DNA from: Typhlomys cinereus
Lineage: Eukaryota > Chordata > Mammalia > Rodentia > Platacanthomyidae
Reading direction: 5' to 3'
DNA: 64,000 bases
Assembly (NCBI GenBank): GCA_023101885.1
Contig: JALPQD010000206.1
Coordinates: 1,949,607-2,013,606 of the forward strand
Shown here: in pieces, positions 24,321 through 36,380 of the stretch
Layout: the number at the start of each line of letters is the position of its first letter
Position numbering within the stretch: the stretch's first letter is position 1
Translations under genes and position numbers: made by a program
The notes under the pieces: generated by a model
The model's database searches: none
Told to the model about the DNA's origin: nothing
Seen by the model: the letters and a program-made list of their open reading frames with translations, nothing else

Positions 24321-25839
24321 CTAAAAATATCTTATATCTTATATTTGACTCTTCTTAAAAATTCTTTAATTTCAAGATTATTAACAAACAACAACCAAAG
24401 CCATCTACTCTATGTCTATCAATTCTCTATTTAAGGTGGAATGTTTGGGATATTTAAAACCTAGGATGAGCTTATTGCAGTGATAAGTCACATTGCAAGA
24501 ACATCACCTCAGTGCAGCCCAGGAGGCCACAATGAGATCCTATTTCAAAGTTCAAAACAAAACAAAACAAAACAAAAATGAGGGCAGGGTATCATATTTT
24601 TATTTTCCCACTTACATCTTGCTCCTAAAAGTATATTATTCATTTTCATTTGTATTTTATGATATAAATGAAATTATCCTTTATCTCATTTCTTATTTTA
24701 CATTCAGCATAAATTTGGGGAAGGCTTCAAATATTACCTGGAATATTTTTGTATGCATTCTCTTTGATTGCTCTACTGTTGACATCTGATATGTCCACAG
24801 TGAAATAGGATTGTGATGATGTGATCAACAGAAGAACAGAGCTATTCTTATGGCATCCATCAGCCCTTTTCCTGTGTCTAAGTTTTGTTTTTCTCAGTCA
24901 ACTACAGTCTGTAGCATTCCTTCATCTTTTTGTGTCATTCATACCCTTGAAAGTTTGGAAGCATATTGATCAGGCATTTTGATGAATGGCCGTCAATTTG
25001 GTTTTATCTGATGCTTTGTCATAATTAGATTGAGGTTATAAATTGGAGTGACTATCACAGAGATTTGCTTTAAGATAATTGAAAGCAAACTCATTAAAAA
25101 TATTAAAATTAATTTTCTCAATATATGGTGTCATATGATTTCTCTCACATTGATGACAGTAGTCAGGGACATCATTTTATCATCTAAGAGAATTAAAGGG
25201 AAGTAATGAATATGTTGCAGATACATTCACAATAATCAAGCATAATAATGCAATGCTATAATTCAATAATATAAAAAGTTAGTTATAAGCCATCCATTAT
25301 AACTTATAACAAGATGGGCGATTAATAGTTCATAAAGATTTGAGGCAATCTTTAAAAAAATTAGAAATTTATATTTTTGGATCAATAAAAATGACAAAAT
25401 GAATTAGAAATATTTTGATATCAATGAGTCTGTAGACTGCATACTCACTCATACACATACTAGATAAGCATATGTAAAATGTATACAAAATAGGTTTGCT
25501 GCTACTTTATTTTATTTAATAATTATTATTAGATGGTCCAGTCACATATTTCATAAGAATAATATTCACTTATTTGTTTATAGCTTGCTATTTCCCCACT
25601 GTTCCCCATTTGTTTATATCTCCATCATGCTGTCCATGGGTGATGTCAGTTATTAGTTACTCATGTATTTATTTGTTGGTACAAGCATTTACTCTATATA
25701 TTATAAGTAAATGTATATATTGAAACTTCAACCATTTTTCCAGAATATAAGTTTAATATTCATAAGGATCTACGATAACATTTTTGTACAAAATAAATTC
25801 TGAATTTTAAATTTATCGATTTATTTTTATTTATATTTA
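24321..25839. other. AT-rich unassigned DNA, possible B1-like remnant
   Basis: 24470-24580 (cacctcagtgcagcccagga, then atgagatcctatttcaaag and (CAAAA)n) could be an old B1-like tail. The rest is AT-rich with no recognisable feature. Confidence 0.4.
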
Positions 25840-26440
25840 AAGTTCAATGACTTTCACCCAGGAGTCTGTAGACCTCTTCAATTAGGAAAGAAATCTCTGA
25901 GGTGAAAGCAAAAACAGGTCACCTCTACAGGAACCCAAGAGGCCACAACTGTGATGCGGTCAGGCCAATCTAGTCACCACTAAGTAGATCCCATTGGTTA
26001 AGTTGATGATTGCTGCTGATATGTACCCTTCCCACAAACTTAAAAGGAACCAAAGGTTTGGGGCCCAACACTGAAGGGACTAATGACATAAACACTTCAT
26101 TCCCTGTCAAATGGTTGTCAACACGCAGACTCGGCCACGTGAGTTGAAGCAGGACTAGGACACTTGGTACATTCAAGACTATCTCAGTACCTCCTGTAAC
26201 TTCCTAAAAGAGGAAACCGTGACCACTGCCTCCACTGTGCAATCCTATTTTAATTAACATCAAAATGTGTCTGGGCTACTCGTTAGCCTCTGGAAATGAG
26301 GCTAAAAAATTTTATCCAAAACACAAACAAGTAAAACCAAAGAGTTCAAATGGAACAGGTAAGAAAGGAACGATTGACAGATTTTTATGAAAGAAAAAGG
26401 GTCTCTAGGAGACTGGCTTTCACCCCTTTGATTTGGCCTT
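25840..26440. other. Unassigned moderate-GC interval
   Basis: This interval is less AT-rich than its surroundings and does not match the L1, SINE or LTR families seen elsewhere here. A 68-codon minus-strand frame (25970-26176) has no recognisable domain. It could be an unfamiliar LTR, a processed pseudogene fragment or unique sequence. Confidence 0.35.
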
Positions 26441-26463
26441 TCTCTAATGCCTTAGTCTCTCCA

Positions 26464-26510
26464 GCACACGCGCACACACACACACACACACACATACACA
26501 CACACATATA
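26464..26510. repeat. (CA)n microsatellite
   Basis: CA dinucleotides with one short interruption. Open frames across it are artefacts. Confidence 0.95.
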
Positions 26511-26954
26511 CTTTGCCCCAAAGATGGCAGTGGCATTCTCCCACTGGCCCCACTGGTTGGGGGATCCCATACAATTTGTGTAATCCACATTTCTGTCAAT
26601 TGTCTTTATCTTAGTTGTGAAGAACTTCCTTCAATGTCAGATGAAAGTGTGCAGAAAAGATTTTGCTCTACATTTGTTCATCAAAACGTTTTAATATTTC
26701 AAAGAAAATGCTGTCAGGGACTCATGTTAATAGAAATTAGTAAGGGTTAAGGCAAGAAAATAAGAAACAGGGAGAACAACCGCAGCAGAAATGGAGCTTT
26801 CCTTCAAGCCTGGGAAGGATGGCCTCCAGTGCCTACTGCAATGATCACAGTGACCATGAGTTAGGTCAGGAAGAACAAGTGGTTGGGGTTTTTGGCCAAC
26901 TATCTATAGCTTTGAATTAAGAGAAGGAAAAAAACAATCCAATGAGGAAATGGA

Positions 26955-26976
26955 GTGGGTTTATTTATTTATGTAT

Positions 26977-27023
<47 letters not shown>

Positions 27024-27027
27024 TTTT
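26955..27027. repeat. (TTTA)n microsatellite
   Basis: About 18 tetranucleotide units, nearly uninterrupted. Confidence 0.95.
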
Positions 27028-27249
27028 TGTAGCCACAGTTTGTCAGGTTTGTTATAATTTCTGGGCAGTGTGAGAGACCGGAACTATTGGTTCAGTTTTT
27101 AATGTTAAAATAAAAAAAGGCTGTGAAACTTTGGATTTAACATTAAAAATTCTTTGTTTGCATGGTTTTCTGCATTTTTTTGTGAAATCTGTAAATATCT
27201 TATTTTTCTGAGTCATGTTTATTTTCCAAGCTAATTTTATTCTTTTTTT

Positions 27250-27289
27250 CTTTCAAAATTTATTTATTGATCTATTTTGTGTGCACAGG

Positions 27290-27326
<37 letters not shown>

Positions 27327-27534
27327 CTGGAGGACCAAGGATGACTTTGGGACTCATCCTGGATTGTTTCTACCTCCTTTTTGTTTTGCTTTGGGTTTTC
27401 CCAGGCTCTTCTCATCAGAGTCCAAAGTGCATGCTGCCAGTTCTGCCTGGCGGTTTTAAGTGGTACCTGGGGTATGATCTCAGGATCTTCTGCTTGCGAG
27501 GCAGAGTCTTAACCTCTGAGCCATCTCTCCAGCC
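27250..27534 (-). mobile_element. Older diverged SINE of the B2/Dip-like group
   Basis: The antisense head (aacctctgagccatctctcc at 27512-27531) and a (TG)n block at about 27295-27322 frame a body that differs from the young copies. It is an older member or sister subfamily, and its TSD could not be read. Confidence 0.75.
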
Positions 27535-27535
27535 T

Positions 27536-29240
27536 TATTTGTCATTTTCTTAACAACTGTTTAATTAGAGGTTGTATATGTTGCACCTGGAATGCTTTGT
27601 GTATTTGTTTATTCTGTATCCCTTATGGCATCTTTGAATTCTAGGTTACAGTTTTTGTTTTAAAAAATGGAGAAGATTCACCATTCTTTTGGTTAATTTG
27701 CTTTGTCTTTATTCTTCCATTCTTTTCTGGTCTTTGACTGCATTCCTTTTTCTTTTCTGTGTGTTTACCTCTTCTGGGATAGGTTGCAATTCTTTGTAAG
27801 GTGTCTTAGCTTCCCACAGACTGTCATCCATAAAGATTAAAAAAAAAAAGGTCGGACATGTCACACCATGGATGAGGAATGGAAAAGGGTTATTGATTAT
27901 ATAGTTACATGGCCACAACACTAATTCTCATAGGATGAAGAAGCAGGATCTTAAGGTGAAATGGAACTTTTTTATCCTGGGAATGTGGGCAGGAGAAGGA
28001 GAGAGGGAGTGACCTTTTCCCTATTCCCATGAGTTAACTGGCTTTGTGAGTGCATGGTGGCCAGGAAGCAGAGCTTTTGCTTTGAATGTGGGGTTTGTCT
28101 TACTGTCTTCCTGTGTTAAGTTTCAGCTATATCACTTTTAACTTCATAAATCCTTCCATTTTTTTCTGCTTTTTTTTAAATAGAGTGAAAGATATCATTA
28201 CAGCTAATTCTTTATGGAGTAAAAGGAAAAACAAAAAAAAAACTCTTTAAATTGAGCAACAAATTACTTTGATGACTCACTCTTTGTAGTTAGAGAATTT
28301 AATTTCTACTAGAAATTAAACTTTTTTCATATTTTAAATAGAAACAAGTGGCTTTACTTTAATTACAGTGTCTAGGTTGCTCTAATAAATCTAGCCTAGT
28401 TTATCAATACAGAGAGATATGTAAGGCCATATATGTGTGGTAAGAATTAGTTTACATATTTCATCAAAATCTCAGGTGAATAAATTGAATAAAAGAGATA
28501 AAATGATACATTATTCATTATACTTCTTGTGATATGAATATACTTTGGGTTCAAGATGATAATTTAAATCGATAAAAGTAATTTAACATGTAGTTTATAT
28601 CTTTCTTGAATTATAAGTTTTCTTACAAATTGAATGAAGCACCTATGCAATGGAGCAATTTCTTTTCAAGTTTTAAATTTTAACACCTTTGTTACTCATT
28701 TGTCACTGACAAGATTCTTTTTTGAAAGTGATTAAAATGCCCCACCTCCCAGATCGGTTTTAATACATATTTTAATGAAATAGCCTAACTTATTGATAAT
28801 TCTGTGATTTTGCTGTTTCAGTGTTTTACTTATTCCTCTTTGACTATGTCTGATTCAGCACATATGATGCAGTCATTTGATCTGAGGTACGTAGTATATA
28901 GAAGTCAACTCTGCTATATGATTAAATGTGAATAAGAGCAGAAGGCAACTACATAAGCCATTTCTTTTAACTTCTGCATTTTTCTGGATATCTATGAAGA
29001 ATTCCAGTCCCCTTCTCTACTGGCAAATAGTAACCCTGTATCATCTATCTTGAAACACTTCCTACTTCTGGTCTACTTTTCTCTCATAAATTTCAATTAA
29101 TTTGATTGCACATGTGTTCATCTTATCACTGGCTGACAAGATATGAGTTATTTCTTCAAAGTTTTTTTTTTTTTAGTAAAGAAGGGAAAAACCTTGCTTT
29201 TATCGTACATAATTCATTATAGTTTCTACTCTTTTTTATT
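27536..29240. other. AT-rich unassigned DNA
   Basis: No recognisable exon, repeat family or RNA gene. 27760-28140 has somewhat higher GC but no similarity I can name. Confidence 0.4.
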
Positions 29241-29254
29241 TTATTTTATTTTAA

Positions 29255-29454
29255 ATTTTTTATTCAATTTGTGTGTGTGCGTGTGCGTGTGCGCGCGCGC
29301 GCGTGCGTGCGTGCGTGCGTGCGTGTGTGTGTGTGTGTGTGTGTAGAACCACGGGCAAATTCGGGAACCACCATGGACTGCCTCCACCTCCTCCTTGTTT
29401 ACTCTGCCCGGGGATTCCCAGGCTCCGCCCCACCAGGACCAGAAACACAGGCCA
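29255..29454 (-). mobile_element. Young tRNA-derived SINE, 5'-truncated
   Basis: Antisense copy with tail (29255-29272), a long TG/CG block (29270-29344) and body up to about 29454. The tRNA-like head is missing and unrelated sequence follows. It is therefore a 5'-truncated copy, unlike the others. Confidence 0.85.
29270..29344. repeat. (TG)n(CG)n(TGCG)n alternating purine-pyrimidine tract
   Basis: About 75 bp of uninterrupted alternation, including a CG-rich core near 29291-29302. It is part of the SINE above and has high Z-DNA potential. Confidence 0.95.
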
Positions 29455-29641
29455 AACCACTCCATCCCCCACTCCCCCACACATTCAGGGAAGAATGGAT
29501 GCAGACAAGCTCAGCCCAAGACAGTGAGCTCTTTCCCTGCAGTTTTAGGTGACTGGACAACCTTTTTACTTCCCTTCTTTCTTTTGAGGGAGTTCTGTCC
29601 TTTTTACATGAAGATTATGTCCAATTATAGCAGCAAGATTC

Positions 29642-29746
29642 TGTGTTTGCTTTACTGCTGTGAGAAAAACTCTCAAACTCAAGCAAATTAAAGGGACAAG
29701 GGAGATTTATTCAGCTTGCAGTTTCAGAGGGAGTTTTTGATGTTTT

Positions 29747-29789
<43 letters not shown>

Positions 29790-29802
29790 CTTTTTCCAAT
29801 GA

Positions 29803-29845
<43 letters not shown>

Positions 29846-30069
29846 GCTGAAGTCACTGAAGACATCATGAAGGCAGACAGCTACTGCTGCAAGTTCAAGA
29901 GCAGGGCTCACTCAACCAGGGCATCGCACCCAACATCAAGGCCCACCCCCTGTGACTGCCTTCCTTCAGCAAGGTTCCTCCTCCTAAAAGTGCCATGACT
30001 TTCCCAAACAACTAAAGATTCAAATACAACAAGAAATGTGGAGGACAATTCACATTTCATACTATGACA
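29642..30069 (-). mobile_element. MaLR (MT-like) solo LTR
   Basis: Read on the minus strand it begins TGTCATAGTATGAAATGTGA and ends GCAAACACA (TG...CA), with an internal gctgaataaatctccc segment carrying the AATAAA signal. This agrees with rodent MT-type LTRs and with the LTRs at 33345 and 46197. Two (TA)n tracts have expanded inside it. The flanking 5-mers do not match. Confidence 0.75.
29751..29843. repeat. Twin (TA)n tracts separated by 19 bp
   Basis: (AT)n at 29751-29786 and again at 29806-29843 with gaactttttccaatgagcc between them, inside the MaLR LTR. The tracts are self-complementary, so they could form hairpins or cruciforms. Confidence 0.95.
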
Positions 30070-31107
30070 CCAATCTCTATCTTTTATATGTTCTTTACAA
30101 ATCTTGCATGAAGAGCTTAACTATAATGGATATAAGATTCATATTTCAACAATTAATGCAGGATCAATTTTCTAATGTTCCCAAATTCTACCTAAGTGTT
30201 TTATTCAGAAATTATGTTTTGAGCATTGCTTATTTACCAAGGACTCAGAACTTAGGCACAAGAATATTAGAAATCATACAAGGTAGACATAGAATGTCAT
30301 ATAGTTTTAAATGAATAACATTAATTTGTGCAATACATTGCTATGTGATAAAACCATGTTTAACAAATCCAAAGTTGCTGAAGTTGTTGAGTTTGAAAAA
30401 AAAGTTTCTGCTCCCATTTATCATATCTTCCTTCCTGTGTTGGATAGAATTTTGCAAAATAGCATCCAGGTTGCAAATGCTCTGATTTCACAGAGTGCAA
30501 AAGGGGAAATAATTGCAGCCAGAAGATAATTGAAAAGATAACATACATTTAAACCTTCAAGGTGAGCAGTTGCTATATAGTTTTCCTTTTTCATTAAGCC
30601 CTGGTTGCTTTCCAAGGAGTGAAGCTCTTAACAGCCATGGAGACATTATACCATTAACTAGGATTTTAGATTCTTCAGAAAAGAAAAGAGAAAATGGTTC
30701 CTGATGATCAGCTTTGTAAGAGATCATAAGTCCTAGTTGTTGAACTACAGTGCTTCACATATAGCCCTGTATAATCCTCATATTGTGTGGAGCCAAATAA
30801 ATCAATTAAATGATATGCTCTCTCCTCATTATGGCAGTATCATAGAGAACCAAAAGGAATCTTGATAAAAATTAATTTTCAATTCTCAGTTACAAGGTTT
30901 TCATAAGACTTATTTTACTTCTGTTATATATTAATGTCAGCAAATGATTGGAATTTTTGGTTCTGACACTGAATATACAAGTTTTCAAAGCTAAGAAATC
31001 AAATAAATATAGTTAATTTAAATATATTCATTTAAAATATTATCATTTTTATAAATTTCTATTTTAATTACTCAAGGCAGATAGTCTATATTTATTTTCA
31101 AACAAAT
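30070..31107. other. AT-rich unassigned DNA
   Basis: No recognisable gene or repeat. The frames at 30036-30314 and 30311-30529 (+) are short and of ordinary AT-rich composition. Confidence 0.45.
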
Positions 31108-33245
31108 CTGTTTTTCCCTATCTTTTCAGACTTTTCTTACATGAAAGTCTTTTATTTTTATTTCTTCCACTCATACAAAGTTGATAAGTACCCCATTCCC
31201 CTCCCTCCCTCCACCTCTCCCTGGACGCTCTTGCTCCCTCCCCCCTTTTCCCTTTCTTTTCCCCCTCCCTCTCTTTCTCCCAGTACCCTCTCCTTCCTCT
31301 ACTCTGGAGCATTCTTTAGACAAACTTCCCTCTGGGTCCTCCTCTCTGATGAGGTGTAAAGACTTAGTGGCATTGCCTAGAGCTCTTTTTTGTGTTCCCC
31401 TTTAGTATAGAAACACTTATTGTGGCGGTTAATCCCTTGCCTCTAGGGATCCATGCTAGACTATGGGGGTTCAATGATATGTTGGTCATTGCGCAGGTCA
31501 TGCAAAATTTTATTATGATTACATTGGCTCTAACTTGTATGGAGTATTTTGCATATCATTGCTCCTCCCCATCTTTAGGCTTTTATAATCTTACCACCCC
31601 CTCTTCCGCAAATTTCCTTGAGCTTTAGAATGGGGAGAGATTAAGTTGGCCTGGTTCCAGGTAGTTGATGTATAGTCTCTGATTTTCTGAATTATGGTTT
31701 GTTGATTTTTTTTTCAGTTTTGCTGCTCCTGCACTGCCCTTGGATGAAAGTCATTTTTTTAAACTATTTACCCATTTTCTTTTGTTTTGGTATCTTCTCC
31801 CACCAACCCCCTGGCTTGCATTCCTTTGCATTAGTGGGTGTTGTGAAAGTTTCCATTTGATTATATCAAACTGAAAGTTTAATCCTAGGATTCACTTATA
31901 AGGAAAATATACAGTGTTTGTCTTTCTGTATTTGTGATATTTCACTCAGTATGATTTCTTCCTATTCCATCCATTTACCAGCATATTAATTGGTGTATCT
32001 TTCTTGACAGTTGAATCATGTTACTTTATATAAATGTGCCACATTTTCATAATTATCCACCAACCTGCTGAAGATCTAGGTTGGTTATATTTCTTTTTAT
32101 TGTGAAAACTGCTGCAATGAACATGGTTTTACAAATGTCTCTGATATAGGCTGCACTATTCTTTGGGAATATTCCCAGGGACGACATATATGAGTTGTAT
32201 GGAATTTTGAATTTTTAACTTAATTTTCAAAGGGGTTGTATGAGATAATAATCCCACATTACTTTCACCCAACATCCAAACTAGCATTTGATGTTTGTGT
32301 TTTGGATAATAGCCATTCAGTGTGGTTTTAACTTGCATTCCCTATTGACTAGGGAGGAGGTAGAACACTTTAGTGAGGTTAGCCCCCAGGTAACTAACCA
32401 CCTGCCTACTAACCCCTACACTTTCCCTTCCATGAGAGGGAACACATACATTCCCAACACTGCAAACCTGTCTAAACAACAGTAGAACAGAGAAAACTGA
32501 TAGTAGACAGGATCAGCTGTGTCAATACAAACCACATACACCAGAGAGTAAACTTCCATCTAAATACCTCTCATTTTATCTTGAGAAAAGAAAAGATCTC
32601 AACACCTAAACAAGACAAGACACAGCCAATTCAATGGATGAGCAGTGAAATAGGCAACAGCAAACAGCCAGAATGCAGAGTACCTACAACCCTGAAATAG
32701 CCAGATTCAGGGCAACCAGATCTTTTCTCATTCTTGAGCTCAGAGAACCTTTTGGAAGAGGGGGTGTTAAGACTGTAGGAGCCTAAAGATGGGAAATTTT
32801 GCCACTGGCCAAGACATTTCACTCAAAATAGGGTTGCTACACCCAGAAACTCACTGCAATAAGACTTATCCTCAGCAGACCTACACTATGGCTGACATAT
32901 CAACAACTCTCCCCTATACTAGAGAAGATCTCTCAGGAGAAATAATTACAGGCAATGGGAACCTCAGGGGTTAGGTTAGACAGGTAAAGGAAATTGCCCC
33001 TATCAGTGACTCTGCCCAAGGAAGAACCTCTTGATCAGCGACAGAGGCCAGGGTCCATACTAGAGCAAACAGTGCAAAGAGAACCCAGGGGCCCACTGAA
33101 GGAGGCAGATAGGAAGGCAGGAGGGAAGAGTGGAGTGGATTGGTGGAGGGAAGTAAAAGTGGGAAGAATGAGGGGAGAGTGGGAGTGAGGTTAGAGGAGC
33201 AGAGTTGACCACTCATTGTGTTATAAATCTAGAAAAAAAATAAAA
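31108..33245 (+). mobile_element. Older LINE-1, 5'-inverted, with a younger LINE-1 nested inside
   Basis: 31108-31152 and 31744-32372 are antisense (3' UTR and ORF2 tail). 32375-33245 is the sense-strand continuation of the 3' UTR to an A-rich end (agaaaaaaaataaaaat). A sense L1 whose 5' part is inverted explains this. Only aaatct is shared by the outer flanks, so the TSD is not secure. The younger L1 at 31153-31743 interrupts the inverted arm. Confidence 0.7.
31153..31743 (-). mobile_element. Young LINE-1 3' UTR fragment nested in an older LINE-1
   Basis: Antisense 3' terminus (tttcttccactcatacaaag), CT-rich tract and 3' UTR, ending at tgcactgcccttgg. The core TSD is atgaaagtc at 31141-31149 and 31744-31752, continued by T-rich sequence. 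The flanks rejoin to the older L1 text seen near 9340. Confidence 0.85.
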
Positions 33246-33344
33246 ATCTTTACCCATTAGTAACTTAGATTTTACCTATCAATGAAAGCATAATGAACTA
33301 ATATCAGCATAGGACAGCAAAAGAAAATCTAATAGCTAAGGTGC
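33246..33344. other. Short spacer
   Basis: About 100 bp between an L1 tail and an LTR, with no feature seen. Confidence 0.5.
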
Positions 33345-33702
33345 TGTCATGGTTTGAATTGTGTCCCCCATAGTCTCATGTGTTTGGGAAGGTCATGGCA
33401 CCTTGAGAGGTAGAGCCTTGCTGGGGGAAGGCAGTCACAATGAGTGGACCTTGAGGTGGATTAGTCCCACCCTACCTCCAGTAAAAGTCTGCCATTGCAG
33501 CAAGTAGTTTTGCATCTCTCAGCTTCCAAGATGTCTGAAGTGACTAAGCCTCCTCTAAGTTTGGCCAGCCAGCCATGCCTCCTCTGCTTTGAGAAACTGT
33601 TTCTTCCCTCTGGAACCATAAGCTGAATAAATCACCCTTTCTTCCTTAAATTACTTGACTTTGGGTGGTCTCTCATAGCAATAGTTAAGAGTAACCATTA
33701 CA
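33345..33702 (+). mobile_element. MaLR (MT-like) 5' LTR
   Basis: A 358-bp unit from TGTCATGGTTTGAATTGTG to AGAGTAACCATTACA. It contains ataagctgaataaatcaccc with the AATAAA signal. It is followed directly by interior sequence, so it is the 5' LTR. Confidence 0.85.
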
Positions 33703-34425
33703 GAAATTGGAACCAGGAATGGGGTATTGCTGTGAGATTAAGGACAGCTGGTACCACAATGTGAAGCTGTTTGTGAACCTGAGAGAAATTGGTACCAAGC
33801 AATATGGCCAATGCTGAGATGTGGCTAGTGTACCTTTGGAACTATTTGTTGGGAGAAATATGTAGAACTTTGGGACTTTGTGCTGGAAAAGTCTTTGTGT
33901 TTTGGCAAGGGGGCCAAATAGGCCTTTCTTGTGAGAGCTCAGAGAATAACAATGTTGTGAGAGATGCAGGCAGTGGAAGCCCAGCTTGTAATGGTCCAGA
34001 GGGGAGCAGAGACTGTTTGCAACTGGACAAATTACACATGAAGCTATGTGTTGGGAGAGAGTTTAGTGAAGTTTTGCCCTTGTCTTGAAAGCTTCCTGAA
34101 TTTAAAGTGGAGTGCTTGGTGGAGGAAATTTCAAAGCAATGTGGTCTTGACAATGTGATATGGCTACTTTTTAGTTGTCTTCAGAGTTATGAAAAAGAGC
34201 AAACAATCAGGCAGGAAGACGCAAAAGCTGTAAAATCTAATGATGAAAATACAATGCCAAATTTAAAGAGTTGAACCAGGAAGAAGCAGAAAACAAAATG
34301 GTTGTTAAAAAGATTAGCTCCACTTGTAAATTAAAGGCTGCTCTCAATTTGAATAATAGGAGAGGCTCTACCTTGATCGTCTTTATATAAGAAGAGACTT
34401 AAAAGTGGAAAGAATAGAAGTTGGA
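33703..34425 (+). mobile_element. MaLR interior, partial
   Basis: Begins with a leucine-type primer binding site (TTGGAACCAGGAATGGGG at 33707-33724) and continues as typical non-coding MaLR interior. No 3' LTR is found downstream; L1 sequence takes over at about 34426. The 99-codon frame at 33789-34088 has no recognisable retroviral domain. Confidence 0.75.
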
Positions 34426-36380
34426 CACAGTGAGTGGGGTCAGTTTCCAGTTTGCCAACTGGCTACCATCTAACCACCCACTCCTATCCCCTCCATGACA
34501 GGACAAATGCCCAGCACTTCAAACCTGTCCAAAAACATGTGAACAGGAAGGAAAGGTAGAATGGGCAGTGTCAGATGTCTTGATGCTTATAGGCCATTCA
34601 TGACTGTGCCCTAATTTCTCTGTTGCACTGTGCTGCTTTGTCTCCTTTCTTTTGCAGTCTTCTCTCCCCTGCCTTCCTAGGTAAAATCTTTTGCCATGTA
34701 ACAGAGATGTAATAGAGGTTTTCCCTTAAGTATGAAATTATGAGGATTTGGAACTAGGATCCACTTATAAAGGAAAACATGTGGTCTAACTTTCTGTTCT
34801 TGGGATATTTCACTCAGTATAACTTCTTCCAATTCCATCCATTTACTAGTAAATTTAATTAATTCATATTTTGATGGCTGAGTAGTATTCCATTTTATGT
34901 ATGTGCCACATTTTCATTATCCATTCATCAACCATTGGACATTTAGGCTGATTCCATGATTTGCTATTGTAAATAATCCTATGATGAACATGGATATACT
35001 TGTGTCACTATAATAAGATGTTACATTTTCTGGGATTATTCCCAGTAGTGGTCTAGAAGGTCATATGACATTTCAATTCTTAGCTTGTTTAAGTACCAAC
35101 TTGCTGGTATCCAGAGTGGTTGTACAAGCCTGTATTCCCACCAGCAATGTATCAGTGTACCTTTCTCGCCCTATCCTTTCCACCATTTGTCATTGTATGT
35201 ATTTTGGATTTTTGCCATTCTGACCAGGGTGAAATGATATGTTAGGATACTTTTGATTTACATTTCCCTGATGGCTAAAGAGGTGGAAAAATTTTTAAAG
35301 TATTTGCTTGGTATTTCAATTTCACCTGTGGAATTTTTTTTAAATTTCTCTAGACCATTTTCTATCTGGGCTATTTATCTCCTTGGTGTTTAATTCTTTG
35401 AGTTCTTTGTGCACTCTGGATAATAGTCCTTTATCAGATGTGTGGTTAGTGAATGGTTAGAATGGTTTTCCCATTCTGTGGTTTGTCTTTACAATGTCCT
35501 TAGCTGAACAGAAGCTCTTTAGTTTCATTAGATCCCATTCATTGAGCGATTGTTGATTCTATTTCTTGTTCTGTTGGGATCTTGTTTAGAAGATGTTTTC
35601 AGGGGTATGATCTTACCAGAAGGAGAGGGCGTATAGTCTGGCAGATAGATAGTAACTATTTCCCAGATGGGTGATTGACCCCTCCCTCACTGTAGTTTCC
35701 TACTTTTATTATATCTACCTTTGAATATGCCCTTATAACAAGATTCTAATTTAACAGGTTTTTAGGTGGAGCCAAGGGCATTGCAGAAGCAGCAAAACTG
35801 AAAAAAAAAAATCAACAAACCATAATCCAGAACATCAGAGACTCTATATCAATCACCAGGAACTAGGCCAGCCCAATTTCTCCCCATCCTGAAGCTCAGG
35901 GAAATTTGCAGAAAAGGGGGTGGTAAGATTGTAAGAGCACAAGCATGGGAGGAGCAATGATATGTAAGATACTGCACACAAGTTAGGGTCGAAGCAATCA
36001 TATTTGGACTTTACATGCCTTGCTCAATGTCCAACACACTATTGACCTCACAAAGTCTAGCATTTGCTAAAAGCACTAGGATACTGGGAGGCAAGGGGTT
36101 GACAGCCACAGTAGTGTTCCTATGCTTAACGGGAATACAGGAAATGTTTCCGGGAAATGCCACTGGGTCCTTTCACGTCATCGGAGAGGAGGACCCAGAG
36201 GAGAGTTTGGCATGCACATTAAAGGATGCTCCGGGAATGGGAGGGGGAGGCATTAGAGGATGGGGGAAGGGAGAGGGGAGGGGGGCACAGGGGGATAGGG
36301 GTTTGGGGGGGGACAGGTGTATCTGTTAAGTTTGTATGAGTGGAAATAAGAAAAAGAAGATGTTTTCATGGAATAGGAGT
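34426..36380 (-). mobile_element. Older LINE-1 fragments in opposed orientation, split by a younger LINE-1
   Basis: 34426-34564 is 3' UTR in + orientation. 34570-35601 and 36369-36380 are antisense 3' UTR start and ORF2 tail. Neither part has a poly(A) end. The limits are approximate, and the arrangement (sense, then antisense) is not the usual twin-priming order. The young L1 at 35602-36354 interrupts it. Confidence 0.65.
35602..36354 (+). mobile_element. Young LINE-1 3' UTR, 5'-truncated, nested
   Basis: Starts in the 3' UTR (ggggtatgatcttaccagaa), carries the G-rich tract (36227-36313) and ends ttaagtttgtatgagtgg with an A-rich tail. TSD agaagatgttttca, 14 of 14, at 35588-35601 and 36355-36368. 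Confidence 0.92.

Noticed and set aside
29711..29911. 66-codon frame with repeated Tyr-Ile
   Set aside because: It is a translation of two (TA)n tracts.
33789..34088. 99-codon frame in a MaLR interior
   Set aside because: No retroviral motif, and the length is compatible with chance in moderate-GC sequence.
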